A DNA stretch of 64,000 nucleotides, taken from assembly GCF_900188095.1 (NCBI RefSeq), contig NZ_FZOT01000005.1, forward strand, positions 1-64,000, in the 5' to 3' direction. The stretch is from Noviherbaspirillum humi. GTDB lineage: Bacteria > Pseudomonadota > Gammaproteobacteria > Burkholderiales > Burkholderiaceae_D. Numbering within the stretch: position 1 is the stretch's first letter; each line of letters begins with the position of its first letter. Under the pieces are notes generated by a model. The model saw only the letters and a list, made by a program, of their open reading frames with translations. It did not search any database and was not told where the DNA came from. A program made the position numbers and the translations under genes. Positions 31,208 to 40,061 of the stretch are shown piece after piece.

Positions 31208-32443
31208 TCAGGAATGCTTGGTAATGAATTCGCCGATCTGTGGGCAAATGATCTCGCGCCAGCGGCGGCCGGAGAAGATGCCGTAGTGGCCGCATTTCTC
31301 GGCGGTGATGTGCTGCTTCTTTGCCTTCGGGATGCTGCTGCAGAGTTCATGCGCGGCCTGGGTCTGGCCGGCGCCGGAAATGTCGTCGAGCTCGCCTTCC
31401 ACGGTGAGCAGGGCCACCGTCTTGATGTCCTGTGGGCGCACCAGCTTGCCTTCGACTTCCCAGTTACCCTTGGCGAGGCGGAATTCCTGGAACACCGTCT
31501 TGATCGTTTCCAGGTAGTACTCGGCCGGCATGTCGAGCACGGCGTTGTACTCGTCATAAAACTTGCGGTGCTCCTCGGCAGACTCGTTGTCGCCGGCGCG
31601 CAGGTGCATGTAGAAGTCCCAGTGGCTTTGCGCATGGCGGCCCGGATTCATGGCGATGAAGCCGGCATGCTGCAGGAAGCCCGGATAGACCTTGCGGCCG
31701 AAGCCTGGATAGTTCGGCGGCACGCTGTAGATCACCTTGTTCTCGAACCAGGAAAAAGGCTTCTTCGTGGCGAGGTCGTTCACGGCGGTCGGCGATTTGC
31801 GCGGGTCGATCGGGCCGCCCATCATCGTCATGGTCTTGGGCAGCTTGGGGTCGTTTTGGCTTGCCATCAGCGAGATGGCGGCCAGCACCGGCACCGTCGG
31901 CTGGCAGACGGAGATGACGTGCATATCCGGACCGAGGTGGCGGATGAAGTCCTGCACGTAGTAGATGTAATCGTGCAGGTGGAAGGCGCCTTCCGACGCC
32001 GGCACCATGCGGGCGTCGGTCCAGTCGGTGATGTAGACATCGTGGTTGGACAGCAGGGCGCGCACGGTGTCGCGCAGCAGGGTGGAGTGATGACCCGACA
32101 GGGGAGCCACCAGCAGCACCGTCGGCTGCTTGAGACCGGCGAACTGTTTCGCGCTCAGGTCTTTCTTGAAGTGGATCAGCCGGCAGAAGGGCTTGTGTAC
32201 GGCCACTTCTTCAAGCACGCCGACGGCAGTGCCATTAACTGGAACGGTTTTGATGCCGAATTCGGGTTTTTCGTAATCCTTGCCAAGGCGATACATCAGT
32301 TCGTAACCCGCGGCGATGCGCTGGGCAAAAGGCGTATGCGCCAGGGGCGAAACCGGGTTGGTGAACAACTTGGCGGAAGCTTCCGCCCACTGAATGAACG
32401 GGTTCAGGAAAGTGCGGTTGAGTTCGTGGAATTGATAGAGCAT
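31208..32443 (-). CDS. phaZ: Intracellular polyhydroxybutyrate depolymerase
   Basis: 411 residues. It resembles the intracellular PhaZ family of Ralstonia/Cupriavidus. A catalytic cysteine C180 occurs in VISVCQPTVPVL in place of a lipase serine, with D353/D354 (GELDDISGAG) and H386 (EKCGHYGIF) completing the triad. It mobilises stored PHB granules in the cytoplasm. The start at 32443 has GAGGTCAAC upstream; an in-frame ATG at 32467 precedes it without such a site. Single gene. Two short palindromes lie upstream of its start. Confidence 0.93.
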   Translation of the reverse strand: MLYQFHELNRTFLNPFIQWAEASAKLFTNPVSPLAHTPFAQRIAAGYELMYRLGKDYEKPEFGIKTVPVNGTAVGVLEEVAVHKPFCRLIHFKKDLSAKQFAGLKQPTVLLVAPLSGHHSTLLRDTVRALLSNHDVYITDWTDARMVPASEGAFHLHDYIYYVQDFIRHLGPDMHVISVCQPTVPVLAAISLMASQNDPKLPKTMTMMGGPIDPRKSPTAVNDLATKKPFSWFENKVIYSVPPNYPGFGRKVYPGFLQHAGFIAMNPGRHAQSHWDFYMHLRAGDNESAEEHRKFYDEYNAVLDMPAEYYLETIKTVFQEFRLAKGNWEVEGKLVRPQDIKTVALLTVEGELDDISGAGQTQAAHELCSSIPKAKKQHITAEKCGHYGIFSGRRWREIICPQIGEFITKHS

Positions 32444-32465
32444 GTTGACCTCATTCAGTGAATTC

Positions 32466-32515
32466 AAGCGGCATCCGCTTCCCGGTTAAACCGTTTGCAG
32501 GTGAATATGCCGCTT
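32466..32515. promoter_or_regulatory. phaZ: Palindromes in the phaZ leader
   Basis: AAGCGG-CAT-CCGCTT (32466-32480) and CGGTT-A-AACCG (32483-32493) are perfect palindromes. AAGCGGCAT (32466-32474) is also repeated inverted as ATGCCGCTT (32507-32515). They lie 20-75 bases before the phaZ start and could be operators or leader hairpins. The binding protein is unknown. Confidence 0.45.
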
Positions 32516-33441
32516 GCCAACTTCAATTTTGCCAACCCGTTTAACTTATAGTAGGCAATAAACTGAAGTCCATCCCGTTTTTTGCTTTTGGGAATTTGAT
32601 TTGACGCAACATAACATGAAATCTACCGCCACGTTGAGAAAAGATACGTTCGTGCTCTTTTACCAAAAAATGGAATCGGCTTTATTTCCAAGTACTTAAT
32701 ATGGCGTCGAATCAAACCGGTGCAAATAACTGCAATCAACCTTGCACAAACCATGCCTGTGGTTTTATCGCACTTGAGCTGCGAGGAATAAGGAGAAAAA
32801 TTGCCCGGAAGAGAGAAAGCCTGCCTCGAATTGTAATTTTTACGGGTATGGACAGCCTTGACGCGCATATTGGAAAAATTGCCAATATTGCATGGAAGCC
32901 TCGGACAGAGCTGCTGTTCCCAAGCCGATCGGCGAGACTGGTTGTTCTCCGTTTGCTGGGGGCGATGATCAGATCACGGTATTCCCAGCTTGGGGCTGTA
33001 ACGAACGGTCAAGCTTGCGGCCTGGGAGGAATAGGGATGAATAAAGCTGCACCGTTTCCAGGGCTGTTGGTTTGGGCCCAACGAATCAGCGTGTGACAGA
33101 ACGAATCCGTACAGCGATGAGTCAGAGCGAGGGTCGGTTAGCGCAATGGCCGGTGCCGTGATGCAGGCGATTGGGGAAGACTTCCTGGCTGCAGTTTGAA
33201 CTTGCCAGCCGCCGCCTTGCATGGGAAGAGGAAAAGCTGGTGACTACTGAAATCGACCGAGGTCGACGCCGGGTGCAAGCTTAAAGATCGGCTTGCTGCC
33301 AACGACGCCATGAACGGATAGCAAGAGCGATCGACGAGTGGAAATGTGTGAGGAGGCGTCCTCAGTAGACGTCTTCGGCGCACAAGCCGAACGCCGCTTG
33401 GGTGGACGCGGCGACCCGGCGGGCCGCCGCAGAAGAGGGGA
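32516..33441. other. Long non-coding stretch between phaZ and fdxA
   Basis: About 930 bases without a supported gene; the first 400 are clearly AT-richer than the rest of the window. Short open frames on both strands have no protein-like composition or start signals. It contains a 14-base palindrome TCGACCGAGGTCGA (33253-33266) and a TTCGGC/GCCGAA hairpin (33374-33391), neither with a T run. Confidence 0.6.
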
Positions 33442-33765
33442 TTACTTTTCCAGGTACTGCAGCTTTTCCTTCACATCCTTGAACTCTTCCGCTTCGGGAA
33501 GCGCATCCTTGCTCTTGGTGATGGAAGGCCACTGGCGGGCGAGGTCGACGTTGAGCTTGATGAATTGTTGCTGATCTGCGGGCACATCTTCTTCCGCGTA
33601 GATGGCATTGACCGGGCACTCGGCGACGCAGACGGCGCAATCAATGCATTCGTCCGGATCGATCGCCAAGAAATTCGGGCCTTCCCTGAAGCAGTCCACC
33701 GGGCACACGTCGACACAGTCGGTGTAGCGGCAGCGGATGCAGGATTCGGTCACAACGTGAGTCAT
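33442..33765 (-). CDS. fdxA: Ferredoxin, 7Fe (3Fe-4S/4Fe-4S) type
   Basis: 107 residues. Cysteines C9, C17, C50 (3Fe-4S) and C21, C40, C43, C46 (4Fe-4S) follow the FdxA pattern, with C12 and C25 extra. The C-terminal extension ([20 protein letters not shown]) is typical. It is a low-potential cytoplasmic electron carrier. A start at 33765 is preceded by AGGA. Monocistronic; divergent from lutC. Confidence 0.95.
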   Translation of the reverse strand: MTHVVTESCIRCRYTDCVDVCPVDCFREGPNFLAIDPDECIDCAVCVAECPVNAIYAEEDVPADQQQFIKLNVDLARQWPSITKSKDALPEAEEFKDVKEKLQYLEK

Positions 33766-34117
33766 AACAGTCCTATTTGTAGATTTTCTGAAAATGTTCG
33801 TCCGGCGCCAACGGGGCGACTGGCTCGCAAGCCGGACAAGGGATGAGCGATTTTGCCGCAAAGCCTTGTATTTTAAGGCAATCCCTTCTTTCTAACAAAC
33901 CGGGCTTAGACAGTTTATGAATAAGCAAATGCGCGAGCCGGAAAAGCCGTCGAACGGTCGCCATGACATCAGGGGAAAACGCCTTGCGGTCCTGCCTTTC
34001 GGACTGCGCCGGAGCGTGAAAAGAATTGTACGTCCCTTCCAAATTAATCACTTTCGGGGCCTAGGTGGACCGCCCATCCATCGGGTAGACTGGTGGCCGT
34101 TTCGAGGAGCCGCCTTC
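33766..34117. other. Intergenic region between divergent fdxA and lutC
   Basis: 352 bases expected to hold both promoters. No repeat, hairpin or RNA gene was recognised. An open frame in phase with lutC starts at 33917 but lacks LutC-like sequence. Confidence 0.55.
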
Positions 34118-34780
34118 ATGGATACATCGTCAGCCCGCCAAGCCATTTTCGACCGCATCCGCAAGGCGCAGCAGCGCGCCGCGCAGCCCAGCCAGCAGGA
34201 GCGCGACGCCGCTTATGGCTATATCGCGCAGCATACCCAGGGGCCGCGCCCGGCGATGCCGGCCGACCTGACGCAGCGCTTCAGGGAGCAGGCTTTGCGC
34301 ATGACCGACACCATCGACGAGGTGGAACGCATGGCCGACGTGCCGGAAGCAGTGGCGCGCTATCTCGGCGAAGTCGGCGTCGGCTCGAATGCGGTGGCAT
34401 GGCGCACGCTTGACGGATTGCCCTGGCGGGAAGCCGGCGTCTCGGTCGAATTCCGCCGCCCGGTGAACGAGGATCTGGTCGGCATCACCGGCGCCTTCTG
34501 CGCCATTGCCGAGACCGGCACCCTGATGCTGCTGTCCGGACCGGATACCTTTTCTTCAGCCAGCCTTCTGCCCGAAACCCATGTCGCCATCGTGCCCGTG
34601 TCGCGCATCGTCGCCGGCATGGAGGATGCCTTCGCCTTGGCGCGCGCCGAGCGGGGCGAATTGCCGCGCGCCACCAATTTCATCTCCGGACCTTCCCGGA
34701 CCGGCGATATCGAGCAAACCATCGTGCTCGGGGCGCATGGTCCTTATCGGGTGCATGTGATCCTGGTCCGCGAGGGCTGA
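34118..34780 (+). CDS. lutC: LutC/YkgG family protein of lactate utilisation
   Basis: 220 residues, LUD domain. The block VGITGAFCAIAETGTLMLLSG and the later LPETHVAIVP, THFISGPSRTGDIEQ-like ending (here TNFISGPSRTGDIEQT) are diagnostic of LutC. With LutA and LutB it forms the iron-sulfur L-lactate oxidising complex in the cytoplasm. LutA and LutB are encoded at 56824-58952, so the operon is split. The start at 34118 has GAGGAG at 34104-34109. Confidence 0.93.
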   Translation: MDTSSARQAIFDRIRKAQQRAAQPSQQERDAAYGYIAQHTQGPRPAMPADLTQRFREQALRMTDTIDEVERMADVPEAVARYLGEVGVGSNAVAWRTLDGLPWREAGVSVEFRRPVNEDLVGITGAFCAIAETGTLMLLSGPDTFSSASLLPETHVAIVPVSRIVAGMEDAFALARAERGELPRATNFISGPSRTGDIEQTIVLGAHGPYRVHVILVREG

Positions 34781-34882
34781 TCTGCTCTCCCTGACGCCGT
34801 CTTTCCGGCTGCGTAATAACACGGCTGGAATGGCGGGGTGAGCGCGCTAGAATAGCGCCACCAAATATCAGGGAGGCAAGAA

Positions 34883-36280
34883 TTGCATAAATCCGTTCCG
34901 ATGGCGCTGGCCGCGTTTGCGCCGGCGCTTTCCCATGCGGCCGAACTCGACGGCGCCCGGTTGACCGCCTGGTGGTCGGTTCCCTTCGCCGGTCTGCTGC
35001 TCTCCATCGCGCTTCTGCCGCTGCTTGCGCCGAGCTTCTGGCACCATCACTTCGGCAAGGTATCGCTCGGCTGGTCGCTTGCCTTCCTGATCCCGTGTGC
35101 CGTCTTCTTCGGCGCGAGCACCGCGGGCGGCGGCATGGCCCATGCCTTCATTGGCGAGTACTTTCCCTTCATCGTCCTGGTCACTTCCCTGTTCGTGGTC
35201 GCCGGCGGCATCTGCGTGCGCGGCAATCTGCATGGCACGCCGGCGCTCAACACCGGACTGCTGGCAATCGGCACGGTACTGGCCAGCTTCATGGGCACCA
35301 CCGGCGCGTCGATGCTGATGATTCGGCCGGTCCTGCGGGCCAACGACAATCGCAAGCATGTGTCCCACGTCGTGGTGTTCTTCATCTTCCTGGTCGCCAA
35401 TGCCGGCGGCTCGCTGACCCCGCTCGGCGACCCGCCGCTCTTTCTCGGCTTCCTTCAAGGCGTGGATTTCTTCTGGACGATGAAGAACATCTTTCCCGAG
35501 ACGCTGTTCCTGTGCACGGTGCTGCTCCTGCTGTTCTATGGCCTCGACAGCTATTACTACCATCGGCGCGAGGAAGTGCTGCCGGCCGATCCAACGCCCG
35601 ACACGCCGCTGACAATCGAGGGACGCCTCAATTTCCTTTTCCTGGCCGCCATCGTTGGTCTCGTGCTGCTGAGCGGTTTCTGGAAGCCCGGCGTGAGCTT
35701 CGACCTGTTCGGCGTACAGGTCGAATTGCAGAACCTGGTGCGCGACCTCCTGTTGCTGGTGGTGACCGCGTTGTCGATGGTCCTGACACCGAAGACCGCC
35801 CGCAGCGGCAATGAATTCTCCTGGGGGCCGATCGCCGAAGTGGCCAAGCTTTTCGCCGGCATCTTCATCACCATCATCCCGGTGATCGCGATGCTGCGCG
35901 CCGGCGAGTCGGGCGCCTTCGCTGCCGTCATCCGCGCCGTCACCGGCGGCAACGGCCAGCCTATCGACGCCATGTATTTCTGGGCGTCCGGCATCCTGTC
36001 TTCCTTCCTTGACAATGCGCCGACCTACCTCGTGTTCTTCAACACCGCCGGCGGCGACGCAAAGACTTTGATGACGACGCTTGCCTCGACCCTGGCCGCC
36101 ATCTCCTGCGGCTCGGTCTTCATGGGCGCCAACAGCTATATCGGGAATGCGCCTAATATGATGGTAAAAGCGATCGCGGAAGACCGCGGCGTGAAGATGC
36201 CATCCTTCTTCGGTTACATGGGCTGGTCCTGCGCCGTGCTGATTCCGCTGTTCATCATCATGACCTTCATCTTCTTCTAA
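34883..36280 (+). CDS. NhaD-type Na+/H+ antiporter (ion transporter superfamily)
   Basis: 465 residues with 11-13 membrane segments. FMGTTGASMLMIRPVLR, NAGGSLTPLGDPPLFLG and SSFLDNAPTYLVFFN are signature loops of the NhaD/ArsB-like ion transporters, and the acidic residues lie within membrane. It likely exchanges sodium for protons at the inner membrane. A TTG start at 34883 is six bases after GGGAGG (34871-34876); the first ATG (34901) is too far from that site. It is nine bases ahead of the dehydrogenase gene, so co-transcribed. Confidence 0.88.
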   Translation: MHKSVPMALAAFAPALSHAAELDGARLTAWWSVPFAGLLLSIALLPLLAPSFWHHHFGKVSLGWSLAFLIPCAVFFGASTAGGGMAHAFIGEYFPFIVLVTSLFVVAGGICVRGNLHGTPALNTGLLAIGTVLASFMGTTGASMLMIRPVLRANDNRKHVSHVVVFFIFLVANAGGSLTPLGDPPLFLGFLQGVDFFWTMKNIFPETLFLCTVLLLLFYGLDSYYYHRREEVLPADPTPDTPLTIEGRLNFLFLAAIVGLVLLSGFWKPGVSFDLFGVQVELQNLVRDLLLLVVTALSMVLTPKTARSGNEFSWGPIAEVAKLFAGIFITIIPVIAMLRAGESGAFAAVIRAVTGGNGQPIDAMYFWASGILSSFLDNAPTYLVFFNTAGGDAKTLMTTLASTLAAISCGSVFMGANSYIGNAPNMMVKAIAEDRGVKMPSFFGYMGWSCAVLIPLFIIMTFIFF

Positions 36281-36289
36281 GGCGCACTC

Positions 36290-37276
36290 ATGACCAAGCC
36301 GAAAGTGTTCGTCACCCGAGCCGTTTTTCCCGATGTGCTGGAGCGCCTGTCGGCGCATTTCGACGTGGAGTGCAACCAGTCGGATCAGATATTCAGTCCA
36401 GGGGAATTGCTCGAGAAGATGCGGGACGTCGATGGCGTGTTCACCACGCCGAGCGAGCGGGTCGGCGCTCAGGAGATCGCGGCCAGCCCGCGGCTGAAGG
36501 CCATCTGCAATATGGCGGTCGGCTATAACAACATCGATCTCGATGCGGCAACGAAGGCCGGCATCCTGGTCACCAACACGCCTGACGTATTGAATGAAAC
36601 CACCGCCGATTTCGCCTGGGCGCTGCTGCTGGCGGCAGCGCGGCGCGTGACCGAGTCGGAGCACTGGCTGCGCGCCGGCGAATGGAAGAAGTGGCGCTTC
36701 GACACCTTCCTCGGTGCCGACATACACGGCGCCACTCTCGGCATTCTCGGCATGGGGCGCATCGGGCAGGCGATCGCGCGACGTTCCATGGGTTTCGACA
36801 TGCAGGTCATTTACCACAACCGCTCGCGCCTGGCACCGGAACTGGAGGCGCGCGCCAATAACGCGCGTTACGTGAGCAAGGAAGCGCTGCTGCGCGAGGC
36901 GGACCATCTGGTGCTGGTGCTGCCGTATTCGGCGGCGTCCCATCATGCCATCGGCGCGGCGGAACTCGATTTGATGAAGCCCACCGCCACGCTGGTCAAC
37001 ATTGCGCGCGGCGGCATCGTGGACGACGCCGCCCTGATCGCAGCGCTCAAGGCAGGCCGGATCGCGGCGGCGGGACTTGACGTGTTCGAGAATGAACCGG
37101 CCTTCAATCCCGATTTCCTGGCATTGTCAAACGTGGCGCTGACCCCGCATATCGCCAGCGCGTCCGAGCCGACGCGGCGAGCCATGGCCAACTGCGCCGC
37201 CGACAACCTGATCGCCGCATTGTCCGGCGCCATGCCGCCCAATCTGCTCAATCCGGCGGCCAGGGTAGCCGGATAG
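36290..37276 (+). CDS. D-isomer 2-hydroxyacid dehydrogenase (glyoxylate/hydroxypyruvate reductase-like)
   Basis: 328 residues. Cofactor loop GMGRIG (154-159) and the catalytic triad R240 (NIARGG), E269 (FENEP) and H287 (TPHIAS) are intact. Arg residues following the second Rossmann strand (HNRSR) suggest NADPH. It most likely reduces glyoxylate, hydroxypyruvate or 2-keto-gluconate. Follows the antiporter gene by nine bases and is convergent with the acyl-CoA-binding protein gene. Confidence 0.92.
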   Translation: MTKPKVFVTRAVFPDVLERLSAHFDVECNQSDQIFSPGELLEKMRDVDGVFTTPSERVGAQEIAASPRLKAICNMAVGYNNIDLDAATKAGILVTNTPDVLNETTADFAWALLLAAARRVTESEHWLRAGEWKKWRFDTFLGADIHGATLGILGMGRIGQAIARRSMGFDMQVIYHNRSRLAPELEARANNARYVSKEALLREADHLVLVLPYSAASHHAIGAAELDLMKPTATLVNIARGGIVDDAALIAALKAGRIAAAGLDVFENEPAFNPDFLALSNVALTPHIASASEPTRRAMANCAADNLIAALSGAMPPNLLNPAARVAG

Positions 37277-37296
37277 GTCGGTCGGCTATTGCGCCG

Positions 37297-37551
37297 TCAG
37301 CCTTTCAGCTCATCGATCAGGTCGACGTATTTCTGCATGGCGTCTTCCTGCGACGTGCCGCGCAGGGCATCCCAGGCATCCCACTTGAATCGGCCGACCA
37401 TGTCGCTGAAGCCGGGACGCTCGCCCTGGGTGTCGCCCTCGGTGGCCTGCTTGTACAGCGCGTAGATGCGCAGCAGCGTCATGTTGTCCGGCCGCTCGGG
37501 AAGCTTCTTTGAATCGGCGAAGGCCTGGTCGAATTGTTCCTGCAAGGTCAT
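37297..37551 (-). CDS. Acyl-CoA-binding protein
   Basis: 84 residues, the complete four-helix ACBP fold. It has YALYKQATEGD (ligand-contacting Tyr and Lys) and the KWDAW signature. Binds medium/long acyl-CoA esters in the cytoplasm as a pool carrier. Its size and motifs match eukaryotic ACBP; bacterial homologues are scattered, mainly in proteobacteria. A minus-strand lipoprotein gene precedes it by 26 bases. Confidence 0.93.
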   Translation of the reverse strand: MTLQEQFDQAFADSKKLPERPDNMTLLRIYALYKQATEGDTQGERPGFSDMVGRFKWDAWDALRGTSQEDAMQKYVDLIDELKG

Positions 37552-37577
37552 GGCTGTCTGCTCGAAGGGGGAAGGGA

Positions 37578-37793
37578 TTAGTTGACGGCTTTTTCCACCA
37601 CGGCGCTGCCTACCGTGATGGCGCCATTGGCGACGGTGGCAGCGGTGCTGACGGCGGCCGCGCCAACCGTGATGCCGGCATTGACGGCGGTACCGGCCAC
37701 CGACACGGCAGTCGTCGCCACCGAGACCGCCGAGCAACCGGCGCAGCATGCCAGCGCGATCGCGCCGGCGAAAAAACGTTTTGTAAGAATCAT
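37578..37793 (-). CDS. Small Ala/Val/Gly-rich exported (lipo)protein
   Basis: 71 residues. The N-terminal MILTKRFFAGAIALACCAGCS is a signal peptide with cysteines at residues 16, 17 and 20 that could be lipidated; the site is ambiguous. The mature part is built of imperfect repeats of about 20 residues with alternating V/T/A/G (TAVSVAGTAVNAGITVGA, then TAATVANGAITVGSAVV). No recognised family and no charged residues until the last four. Probably an envelope peptide. The start at 37793 is chosen by the signal peptide. Confidence 0.65.
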   Translation of the reverse strand: MILTKRFFAGAIALACCAGCSAVSVATTAVSVAGTAVNAGITVGAAAVSTAATVANGAITVGSAVVEKAVN

Positions 37794-37984
37794 GAACACC
37801 ACGACAAGAATGTGTGCCGCAAAGGGCGGCTTGGCGGCAGGCGCGCATTTGAGAACGGCTTGCCGCGCGGACAGTATGCCTTGAACGGCAGCGCCGTGCC
37901 AGCCAAGGCGTCTGGTTCCGCCGCGATTCCTGCGGGTGCGCAAGCGGTCTATCGCGGCGACAGCCGGGATGGACCGCTTGAAAA

Positions 37985-38341
37985 TCAGACGCCGAGCAGC
38001 TCGACGTCGAAGATCAGCGTGGCATTCGGCGGAATGACGCCGCCGGCGCCGCGGGCGCCGTAGCCGAGGGCCGCCGGAATGATCAGGCGGCGCTGGCCGC
38101 CCACCTTCATGCCCTGCACGCCCTCATCCCAGCCCTTGATCACATGACCGGCGCCGAGCGGAAACTGGAAGGGATCGTTGCGATCCTTGCTCGAATCGAA
38201 CTTGCGGCCCGGCGTGCCGTCCGGATTCTGGAGCCAGCCGGTGTAGTGCACGGTGACGTGATTGCCGGCCTTGGCTTCATCGCCGGAGCCGACGGTGACG
38301 TCTTCATATTGCAGGCCTGATGCGGTCGTGGTGGTGGACAT
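37985..38341 (-). CDS. FKBP-type peptidyl-prolyl cis-trans isomerase
   Basis: 118 residues, a single FKBP domain. Active-site aromatics lie in HYTGWL, KFDSS, FPLGAGHVIKGWDEGVQGM and the terminal IFDVELLGV. No signal peptide, so cytoplasmic. It catalyses proline isomerisation during folding. Standalone gene separated by about 190 bases from the lipoprotein gene; the gap holds nothing recognisable. Confidence 0.94.
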   Translation of the reverse strand: MSTTTTASGLQYEDVTVGSGDEAKAGNHVTVHYTGWLQNPDGTPGRKFDSSKDRNDPFQFPLGAGHVIKGWDEGVQGMKVGGQRRLIIPAALGYGARGAGGVIPPNATLIFDVELLGV

Positions 38342-38459
38342 GGGTTTCCTCTGAATGGTGGTTTGACAAGGAGCGGCATTGTATCAGCCACCCTGGCGGC
38401 TCGCCGGGCGGATGGTCAATCTGACATGCCGCCTCTGAAATCAGTTTCCTCCATTTGAG

Positions 38460-38774
38460 TTACAGAATTTGCACCGGCTGCGCGCGTATCAGGATTTGCT
38501 CCTGACGAAAGCGCGCCTCGAGGTCGGCGCGATATGACTGCCACCAAGGGACATCCAGCCGGTCTGCGATCACCTCGTAGATGACAATATCGTCATGCGC
38601 CGCCTGCTGGTCGCCAGGCTCCTGCCAGATGCCATGCGCCGGCACCCGGGTATATGCGGTGATGCCGCCGAAGCGGCCGACCAATTCGTCGCGCACCGCG
38701 TCGTACAGCGCCCGGGGCAGACGCTCGCCGGCATTGCCGTAGAGTGGAAGATAGATTTGGATGACCTGATTCAT
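38460..38774 (-). CDS. Hypothetical protein
   Basis: 104 residues, not recognised. Begins MNQVIQIYLPLYG, contains a mixed alpha/beta pattern (FGGITAYTRVPAHGIW, then DDIVIYEVIADRLDVPWW) and ends RAQPVQIL. The pattern suggests a dimeric alpha-beta barrel-like fold, but this is a guess from periodicity. No signal peptide or metal motif. Start 38774 lacks a clear ribosome-binding site. Confidence 0.6.
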   Translation of the reverse strand: MNQVIQIYLPLYGNAGERLPRALYDAVRDELVGRFGGITAYTRVPAHGIWQEPGDQQAAHDDIVIYEVIADRLDVPWWQSYRADLEARFRQEQILIRAQPVQIL

Positions 38775-39081
38775 GGCGCGGGTAGGGGAAGCCGGAGGCT
38801 GGTCGAAGCGGCAATAGGCGGATTCTGCGCTCCCGGCGCCGCCCCGCTTTGATCTGCGCCGATGAATGTCTGCGGTCAACGGTCAAGCTTCGGAGGACGT
38901 TAGGTCGCCAGCCTTCCGCATTTTTCCTGCCGCGGCGGCACGCGTTGCAAGGCTGAATAGCGCTTTTGCATGCCATCTCGCCAATCGCTCGAACAGGCCG
39001 GTGAAAAAGCCACACCAGCTGAAGAAACCCGCCTTTCCCCGCGTTAAAATAGCCGACAGGATTCCAACCCAAGTGAGCCAT

Positions 39082-40050
39082 ATGTTTCGTCGAACCCGCC
39101 TCATTCTTTCCGCCATTTCCACATTGCTGGTCGCTGCTGCGGCCCACGCCAACGTGGTCGTCGTGCTCAACTCCCGCGATGCCAGCGTCAGCCTGCTTGA
39201 TCAGAGCACGCACAAGGAAATCGGCGTAGTCCCGGTCGGCAAGGAGCCGCACCACCTGATGGCTACGCCCGACAACAAGTCGCTCATCGTCGCCAGCGCG
39301 GTCGGCAACGAACTCTTCATGCTCGATCCGAAAACCGGTCAGATCCAGAGCCGGGTGAAGGACATCGTCGACCCTTATCAGATCGGCTTCTCGCCCGACC
39401 AAAAATGGTTCATCGCCAATGCGCTGCGTCTGGACCATGTCGATATCTACAGCTACAACGGCAAGGATTTCAAGCTCGCCAAGCGGCTGCCGCTGGCCAA
39501 GCTGCCCAGCCACATGGCGTTCACCTCCGACAGCTCGACGGTGTTCGTGACCCAGCAGGGAAGCGACCAGATCAGCGCCATCGATCTCGCCACCCAGAAA
39601 GTGAAATGGACCATGCCGGTCGGCAAGCTGCCTGCCGGCATCGTCATGACGCCGGACGACAAATACCTGATGGTCGGCATCATGGGCAGCGACTATGTCG
39701 AGGTGATCGACTGGCGCACCCAGAAAACCGTCAAGCGCATCAAGACCGGCGAAGGCGCGCACAACTTCCGCGCCATGGGCGACAAGCGCCACCTGTTCGT
39801 GTCCAACCGCGTCTCCAATACCATCAACATCATCGACCAGCAGACCCTGGAGAACGTCGGCGCCATCAACGTGCCGGGCGGTCCGGACTGCATGGAGCTG
39901 ACCGACGACGGCAAGACCCTGTGGGCCACGCTGCGCTGGGTGAAGAAGGTCGCCGTGATCGATGTCGCCAGCCGGAAGCTCATCAAGACCATCCCGGTTG
40001 GCCGCTCCCCGCACGGCGTGTACTTCTACAATCACGCGCCGCGCATCTGA
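39082..40050 (+). CDS. YncE-like beta-propeller protein, exported
   Basis: 322 residues. Signal peptide residues 1-23 (AAAAHA), then seven repeats of about 42 residues with the YVTN-type pattern (PDNKSLIVASAVGNELFMLDPKTG, read in parts as PDDKYLMVGIMGSDYVEVID). It should form a periplasmic seven-bladed propeller. Relatives bind DNA or ligands or simply scaffold. Eleven bases separate it from a polysaccharide deacetylase gene, and the two are probably translated together. Confidence 0.87.
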   Translation: MFRRTRLILSAISTLLVAAAAHANVVVVLNSRDASVSLLDQSTHKEIGVVPVGKEPHHLMATPDNKSLIVASAVGNELFMLDPKTGQIQSRVKDIVDPYQIGFSPDQKWFIANALRLDHVDIYSYNGKDFKLAKRLPLAKLPSHMAFTSDSSTVFVTQQGSDQISAIDLATQKVKWTMPVGKLPAGIVMTPDDKYLMVGIMGSDYVEVIDWRTQKTVKRIKTGEGAHNFRAMGDKRHLFVSNRVSNTINIIDQQTLENVGAINVPGGPDCMELTDDGKTLWATLRWVKKVAVIDVASRKLIKTIPVGRSPHGVYFYNHAPRI

Positions 40051-40061
40051 GCGCAGCACGC

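Noticed and set aside
32623-33383. Short open frames on both strands in the phaZ-fdxA gap
   Set aside because: No start signals, no recognisable motifs and low-complexity composition.
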